64,000 bases of DNA from Toxoplasma gondii ME49. Taxonomy: Eukaryota > Apicomplexa > Conoidasida > Eucoccidiorida > Sarcocystidae. Below, one piece after another: positions 58,248-64,000 of this stretch. The notes under the pieces are model-generated. The model was given only the letters and a program-made list of their open reading frames with translations. It was not told where the DNA came from and ran no database searches. The DNA lies in the NCBI RefSeq assembly GCF_000006565.2, contig NC_031475.1, forward strand, positions 372,001-436,000, read 5' to 3'. Made by a program: the position numbers and the translations under genes. Numbering within the stretch: position 1 is the first letter of the stretch; each line of letters begins with the position of its first letter.

Positions 58248-59514
58248 TTCCCCGAAAAATTCATCTGACCTCGGATTATATTCGGAGAACGCAGTTTTTT
58301 TTCGAGCCAAAAAACAGTCGTCACCATGAAACGGAAACCGAGTTAGTGTGTCGCCTTTCTGTTTCCAGATTGAAGGTGCATGGAGAGGGAAACTGGGTGA
58401 GTCACTTCAGAGGCTTCTGCATTTCGCTCTAGAGGCCTTCGCAGACAGGGAGTCCCCTTGTATTGGTTTTTTTGTGTACGAGAATCCAGGAGCAGATTCC
58501 GCCATGTCGGGGGTCTTCCCTTCCAGATTCAGTCAAAAATAGTAGACAAGAAAGATCGCTTTGTAGAGGCATTTTGTGTCTTGTCCTTCGTGTCTGTCCT
58601 GCTCAAAGTTTACGTTTGTAAAGGAGATCCGTACGCAAGAGAAAAGAGCAAACCACAGTGACGCGGCGACAGTCGGAGACCCCCCATCACCCCAACTGAC
58701 AGAAGAGACACAGAACAGCCTAGAGGAACGCGTTGCATTCCGTTTGAACTTTACACTGAATGCGTTGGAGTCTCAACTTGCTCTGGACAGTGAGAACACA
58801 GAGCGCCTCTCACGTAACTTCGATCCTGCACCAGAAACGGACCTTCCACGTTAGCCGCCGCAAGGCCTGCTGCCTCTCTGAAGGAAGACTTGACCTCGGT
58901 GCTGATTTAAAGCATGAAAAGGTCAAGAAGAAAGGAAGCAGCTGTAAAGACTAAAGACAAGAACCGAACACGAAGAGAGAGGCGAAGTCGGCACCGAAAA
59001 AGCATGAAATCGACAGGCAGGCTGACAGCGGTTTTTGCCGACGCCGTTTAGCTTTGGAGAATCGAGAGCTGCGGTAAATCGTTTGCGCGGGTGTGGAGTG
59101 AGAGTGACGAATCTCTCTTCTAAACAGGGCGTTCCTTCTTTTTTGGGCGCCTCGCGCGCTCTGTCGCTTCTTCTGTGTTTGATCCTCGGCGCAGGCAAGG
59201 AGAAAAGAGAAATACGCAGACAGGGGGGTCGAGGAAAGAAGCAAGAGAACGAGGATGAGAAAGAGTTCGAAGAGTTCGAAGAGCCAGCGAAGATGGTCGG
59301 CAGGCACTTGAGAGACAGAGAAACCGAAAGACGAAAAGGGAAATCGTGGCAAAAAGGTGAAGAGGTTTGTGGTGAGCTAGAAAACAACAACGGAGGAAGA
59401 GCGAGGAAGCAAATACACAGAAATGAGAAAGGCAAGAGAAAACGCTGAATAGGAAAGAGTCAGAGAGACGGGGAGAGAGAAAGAGAAATGGCAAGAGGTA
59501 GGAAAGAGAGAGGT

Positions 59515-59660
59515 ATATATATATATATATATTTCTCTCTCTGTGTCTCTCTCTCTATATATGTAATTATGTTTGTATATATATATATATGTATGTATGT
59601 ATGAATGTATGTATGTATTGTTAGGCAAATGTATGTATATATACGTATGTATATATATGC
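59515..59660. repeat. TA / CT / GTAT microsatellite
   Basis: A TA run, a CTCTGTGTCTCTCTC block, another TA run and about eight GTAT units in succession. Confidence 0.8.
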
Positions 59661-61378
59661 ATATGCAGGTGAGCATGGAGAAAGACACAGACAGAGGAAG
59701 AGATGCATATCGGAAGAGAGAGAGAGCTATTCAAAGAGAGAGAGAGAAACGAAGAAAGAGAGGACGAGTCCTTGAGAGGAAGTGCAAGAGAGAGAGGCGA
59801 AGGAAAGGACTCGCAATGCACTGCCGGCCACTGAGTCCTCACGGACGTTGTCCTCTCCTTCTCGCCTCCTCTGTTGTTTCTGGTTACGGTGTCTCCACAG
59901 TGTGAATCAAGAAGGAATTAAGAAAGCATTGCGTTCTGTGGGGAAAGACACAAAAGAAAAAGAAACTCTAAGCGCTTACATCTGGGCCATGAACGAGTGC
60001 ACACCTGAGAGTCTCCCCAGGACTAGAGAGAGAGGCCATTTTTGGGCGTTTCTCCGGCGGAGTCGACTCGGAGACTCCCCAAAAAAGTAAAGAATGTTCT
60101 TTTCTTCCTCTCTCTCCATTCTCTGCTCCGTCCGGTCCTGTTTCACCACCCTCAGTTTCTCTCCCCCAGGATGTCCGAGCCAGCAGCTATGCAAATATGC
60201 AACCGCGCTCGCGCGGCTGTGTGTTCCAGAGAGAAGGTTCGCCGCGGAGAAGAGATGTTTCTCGTTTTTTGTCGCGTTTTTTTCGCCGCCCAAGTCGGGG
60301 AGAGAGCAGGTCGCAAGAAGAGCTGTGGGGAGAAACTGTGAGGAAAGCGCGAGGTCACTGCAGAGCGTAAAAGTCTTTTTCAGGGAACCGGTGCCTCGCG
60401 CGACTCTGCCAGCAAGTCTTCCTCTCCTCCCTCCGCTGCTTTTTCTCACGCGCGAGCTGCGCTCGCGGTCCGATCAGCTGCTTTACTTCTTCGCGATCGT
60501 CGCCTGCCTCTGCTCTGTCCTTTGCCAACCGCAACAATCGTCACGGAAAAACTCCTGGTTTCGCTCCTCTCCACTTTTTCTGTCAAGACGTCTTCCGCTG
60601 CATGCGCCTTCTCTCGCCGCCTCGGCCGTCCGTCCTCTCCCCTGGCACATCTGCGCCTGCTCGGATCGCGGCTTCTCTGTCCGCGCTCGAGAGCAGAGAG
60701 CGACTGAAATTTCAGAAGCTCTTTCTTCTTCCCTTCGCATCTTTCCTTCGCATCTTTCCTTCGAAGCACCGCAACCTCTCCAGCTTCTCCCGGTCTCCAG
60801 TGTCTGCGTACGCATCGATACATTGCCAGCTGCTCACCTTCCACTTTCTTCTCCGCGTTTCCTTTCCCCGCCTCTCGATTCTCCTTTCTGTCTTCTCGCA
60901 TCACCGTACCACGGCTCCGTCTTCTCCCAGTGTTCCTTTTCTCTCTTTCTTCTCCCAGTGTTTCTTTTCTCTCTTTCTTCTCCCTGGTCTTCTTCTTGGT
61001 CTGCCCCCTTCGTTTCTTCGTTCTCGAGTCTGTGCGCGTCTCCTGGTGCCAAACGCGCCGGAGCCTGTCTTGTTCTCTTCGAGGTTCTCTGCTTGGTTTC
61101 CGGAAGACGACTGCGCCTCTCGCAGAGGAGACTGTTGTCTCCGGGAACTCTCTCGTCTCCCCGAGGTCTTTGTCGTCCATCGCTGCGCGCTCGCGACGCT
61201 CGATCTCTCTCCAACACCGAGATGCCTCTACAGAACTACACATGTAAGGCTCTCCAAACGCATGCGCATCTCTTTTTCCCCTCCTCGCGCAAGAATACGT
61301 ACACCCATCTGTGTGCATTCATGCCTGTAGTATGCATACGCTTATATATATATATATATATGCATTAATACATACATA

Positions 61379-61510
61379 TACACACATATATACACACATA
61401 TATACCCACATATATACACACATATATACACACATATATACCCACATATATACACACATATATACACACATATATACACACATATATACACACATATATA
61501 CACACATATA
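61379..61510. repeat. 12-bp minisatellite, eleven copies
   Basis: Eleven tandem copies of TACACACATATA; copies 3 and 6 carry the shared variant TACCCACATATA. This suggests duplication of a three-copy block. Lies between the candidate first exon and the main open frame of the serine-rich gene, probably in an intron. Confidence 0.9.
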
Positions 61511-61558
61511 TACATATATATATGTATATATATGTATATGTATACATATATATATGTT

Positions 61559-61589
<31 letters not shown>

Positions 61590-61881
61590 TCATGCGCCTT
61601 GGGGTGAAGACAGTGTGCTCGTGTCTTAGAGACTAGCGACCCGGTTGACACTGCACGAATAATAATACCTCTTGGTGGACTGTGCATGCATGGACATGGA
61701 GATGAGTGTCTAGGTGGAAGTCCGACTGTGTCTCAGCTGCATTCTTTTGTCTAACTGGGCTGCATCTTTACGCTGATGTCCATCGACTTTCGTCTCTCGG
61801 AAATGTCAAGAGAAAGACTTCTCGAGGGATCTGCTTCTGTTTGTCGAACAGGGAAGACCGGCAGCGGTCGCAGTGTCGCTG

Positions 61882-64000
61882 ATGGGACCTGCACCGGATC
61901 AGGGCAGCGTCCCTGATAACTCGTCCGAGTCTGCGTCTTCCTCTTCTCCGCCTTCCTCTTCTTCGTCTACTTTGCCTTCCTCTTCTCCATCCTTTTCGTC
62001 TACTTTGCCTTTGTCTTTTTCGTCTTCAACTTTGTCTGCGTCGTCTGTTCCTCCCTTCTCGTCCTCGTCTGTCTTGTCTTCGGCGGCGCTTGCAGCGTCT
62101 GCCCCTCTCTTGTCTTTTTCGTTGCATGCGTCGTTGTCCTCTTCTTTGTCTTCTCCGCTCTTGTCACCTGCGTCGACCTTGGCTTCACCGACTGGCGACA
62201 AAGACCAAGTGTCATCTGCACGACCGCACATTGCTTCTCAGCTTTTTTCTCTGTTGTCGCTTTCTTCTCTCTTGTCGCTTTCTTTCCTTTCTCACAAAAC
62301 GCCGCGCCTCCCCCTCAGCGGGCAACAGCCTGCGTCGTCAGCTTCTCCGCCTGCTTCGCCTGCCTCTCGTTCGTCTTCTCTGTCTCCGTCCGAGTCGTCT
62401 CGCTCGCGTCATCCCCGTTCGCTTTCGTCTCCGCTGTCTTCGTCGTCAGTTGCTGGGTCTTCCTTTCCCCGTGGAGCGAGAGCAGAGTGGAAGCGAGAAG
62501 ACGCATGCGGTTTGGAGAGCGAGCAACGTCCAGCGGATATGTCTGGCTGCTCGTCTCCGTCGTTCTGTGCATGCGAGGACGAGGATGAGACCGGCCGCGC
62601 GCTTACCATTTCGGCAGAGGCTTCGGCGGCGACAGACAGCTCGCTTCCACGCTTCGTGGAGAGGAGGCCTGAGTCTGCGGCTCCCCTGCCTGGCGCCTCG
62701 CCTTTCGTCAGCTCCTCGGCGCTGTCAGAAAGCCTTCCGGAACCATCGCATGCGTCGGAGATGGAGGCCGAGGGAAGCGGCAGAGAAGAGGCAAAGGACG
62801 AACTGAAGCGACGAGAAGAAGAAGACGAACTCGACGTCGTCATGGGAGAGGAGACCTTCGAGGACAGCGAGAAAAGAGTCTCGGCAACAAAAGAAGAGTG
62901 GAGCCCAGACAGGAATGGTGGTTGCACTTTGCCTCCGTATCTTGGGTCGAGTCAGGATCCGGGGAACGACGCGTCTCGACCTTCGTCTTCTCTCGGCTCG
63001 GATGTTGTCTTGGCCTCACAGGCTCAGCAAGCTCCTTCGAGAGCTTCTCCCTTCTCTTCTCAGTTCGCTTGCTTTGAGCCTTCATCTCCGTTGTCCTCCT
63101 CACTCTTCACATCGCACTCTCGACCTTCTCAAGGTCCCCCCAGTCTCCATGTCTCCGCCGTTTCTCCTGATACCTGCTCTTCTTCGTCTTCTTCTTCCTC
63201 TTCTTCTTCGTCTTCTTCTTCCTCTTCTTCGTCTGCATCCCCTTCTTCCTCCTCCGCCTCTGCTTCCTCTTCCTCTTGTTTCTCTTCGTCTTCTCTTTCG
63301 TCCTTTCCTGCGTCCGTTGCTCCTTCCACGACTTCTTCGTCTTCCTGCTGGCCTTTGGCCGGACCGCAGTCGGGCAGCGAAGGCGTCAACGAGGCTCTGA
63401 AGGCCTCAGAGACTTCCCTGCTGCCGCCAGGCTTCGCATCCGACCCCAGAGGCGAAGGAGAGGTGCAGAGAGGGGGAGAGCGTGAGGGACGGGGAGAAGC
63501 GGAGGAGGCACTGGAGAATGCAGCCGAGACGATGGCTGCTGGAGCTCTCGAGTCGCTCTCTGCTGAATCGGGAACGGAAGATGGCGAAGAAGCGAAGGAA
63601 TCCAAAAACCTTGAGACGGTCTGTCTGATGGAGAACGACGAGCCTCTCCCGCGCACCACCTGCGAAGAGCGAACGTCGTCTCTGAAGGGTGAGTGCTTCG
63701 TCTCGCTGGCTCTACCACGAGAAGGCCGCGACTCAAACGTTGCAGACGCGAGAGAACTTGCTCTCTTCACCGCGTCCACGGCTTCCCCGACACCGGAGGA
63801 GCGAGAAGAAGGCGGGATGCGCGGCGCAGTGTCTCCTCGCAGCGGTGCGCCTCAGGAGACGCTTTCGGGGACGTCGGCAGGCGACAAGAACTCGCGCGGT
63901 TCGCGCCAGTCGGAGGCGTGGAGCAGCAAGAGGTGGAACGAAGGCAGACCTTGCCGAGACGAGGAAGGCGCTGCAGACACCAGCGAGGAAGAGCGTCGCC
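61882..64000 (+). CDS. large serine-rich protein, 5' part, runs off the window
   Basis: Not recognised. One reading frame is open from 61777 to the window end with no stop, over 2.2 kb. An acceptor-like CGAACAG ends at 61851, and the first methionine codon is at 61882 (MGPAPDQGSVPDNSSESASS). Coding is supported by length, by steady serine/alanine/glutamate use, and by GC-rich third positions. The first 140 residues are almost wholly serine, threonine, leucine and proline. Acidic and basic mixed stretches follow (KDELKRREEEDELDVVMGEE). A long serine run lies at about 63183-63240, then more glutamate-rich segments. No folded domain, signal peptide or membrane segment is seen in this part; the functional domain, if any, is beyond the right edge. 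The start could lie in the upstream exon at 61222. Confidence 0.6.
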   Translation, partial: MGPAPDQGSVPDNSSESASSSSPPSSSSSTLPSSSPSFSSTLPLSFSSSTLSASSVPPFSSSSVLSSAALAASAPLLSFSLHASLSSSLSSPLLSPASTLASPTGDKDQVSSARPHIASQLFSLLSLSSLLSLSFLSHKTPRLPLSGQQPASSASPPASPASRSSSLSPSESSRSRHPRSLSSPLSSSSVAGSSFPRGARAEWKREDACGLESEQRPADMSGCSSPSFCACEDEDETGRALTISAEASAATDSSLPRFVERRPESAAPLPGASPFVSSSALSESLPEPSHASEMEAEGSGREEAKDELKRREEEDELDVVMGEETFEDSEKRVSATKEEWSPDRNGGCTLPPYLGSSQDPGNDASRPSSSLGSDVVLASQAQQAPSRASPFSSQFACFEPSSPLSSSLFTSHSRPSQGPPSLHVSAVSPDTCSSSSSSSSSSSSSSSSSSSASPSSSSASASSSSCFSSSSLSSFPASVAPSTTSSSSCWPLAGPQSGSEGVNEALKASETSLLPPGFASDPRGEGEVQRGGEREGRGEAEEALENAAETMAAGALESLSAESGTEDGEEAKESKNLETVCLMENDEPLPRTTCEERTSSLKGECFVSLALPREGRDSNVADARELALFTASTASPTPEEREEGGMRGAVSPRSGAPQETLSGTSAGDKNSRGSRQSEAWSSKRWNEGRPCRDEEGAADTSEEERR
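63180..63305 (+). repeat. serine-codon microsatellite in the right-edge gene
   Basis: TCT/TCC/TCG tract encoding a long serine run broken by alanine and proline, in frame with the open reading frame. Confidence 0.85.

Larger units (their letters stand above)
58248..61881. other. divergent spacer and leader before the serine-rich gene
   Basis: No complete exon is proven. The part from 60090 to 61200 is pyrimidine-rich leader that stays open in several frames. A possible first coding exon is 61222-61243 (MPLQNYT, donor GTAAGG); it would have to splice to an acceptor near 61864 or 61873 to keep frame. Repeats: (TA)n and GTAT at 59515-59660, TA at 61343-61361, and a 12-bp minisatellite from 61379. 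Confidence 0.5.

Noticed and set aside
60094..61368. 424-codon plus and 290-codon minus open frames
   Set aside because: Both arise from a pyrimidine-rich leader with few stop codons; no domain, and the end of the plus frame enters a TA repeat.
61379..61510. CRISPR-like regular repeat
   Set aside because: Direct 12-bp tandem units with no unique spacers; an ordinary minisatellite in a eukaryote.

Overview
The window looks like nuclear DNA of a coccidian apicomplexan, most likely Toxoplasma gondii or a very close relative (Hammondia, Neospora). The reasons are intron-rich genes, GC-rich exons set among long pyrimidine-rich leaders, pervasive (TA)n microsatellites in introns and spacers, abundant TGCATGCA words, and proteins swollen by serine- and glutamate-rich inserts. 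The species call is inference. All multi-exon models below were assembled by hand from splice signals and reading phase; every exon junction in them keeps frame. 

Layout. (1) 1.2-9.9 kb, minus strand: a 13-exon sterol O-acyltransferase (ACAT, MBOAT family), with a tRNA-like relic in one intron. (2) 13.9-15.6 kb, plus: ribosomal protein uS11 (RPS14), two exons, divergent from ACAT. (3) 17.7-22.0 kb, minus: ALG10, the last glucosyltransferase of N-glycan precursor assembly, three exons. (4) 25.1-28.1 kb, minus: a five-exon gene for an unrecognised 191-residue protein, divergent from (5) 29.6-30.8 kb, plus: an intronless TRM7/FTSJ1 tRNA 2'-O-methyltransferase. (6) 32.0-35.8 kb, minus: a five-exon COPI-associated (TVP15-like) Golgi membrane protein. 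(7) 40.0-47.6 kb, plus: the nine-exon splicing helicase PRP2/DHX16. (8) 49.1-58.2 kb, minus: four unrecognised genes in a row, a large membrane protein and three small multi-exon proteins. (9) 61.9 kb to the right edge, plus: the open 5' part of a large serine-rich protein that runs off the window. 

The recognised genes do not form a pathway. They are housekeeping functions: lipid storage, translation, ER glycosylation, tRNA modification, Golgi traffic and pre-mRNA splicing. Several gene pairs are divergent (ACAT/RPS14, 191-aa gene/TRM7, COPI-associated/DHX16, 98-aa gene/serine-rich gene), so their spacers should hold promoters; the others are tandem or convergent. Nothing suggests a mobile operon, CRISPR array, phage or plasmid. 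The most unusual material is the tRNA-like relic in an ACAT intron, a dispersed palindromic motif (consensus near GGTGTACATACACC), a perfect 11-bp hairpin at 17.2 kb, a miniature inverted-repeat element in an intron, and four hidden small multi-exon genes whose single exons are too short to stand out.
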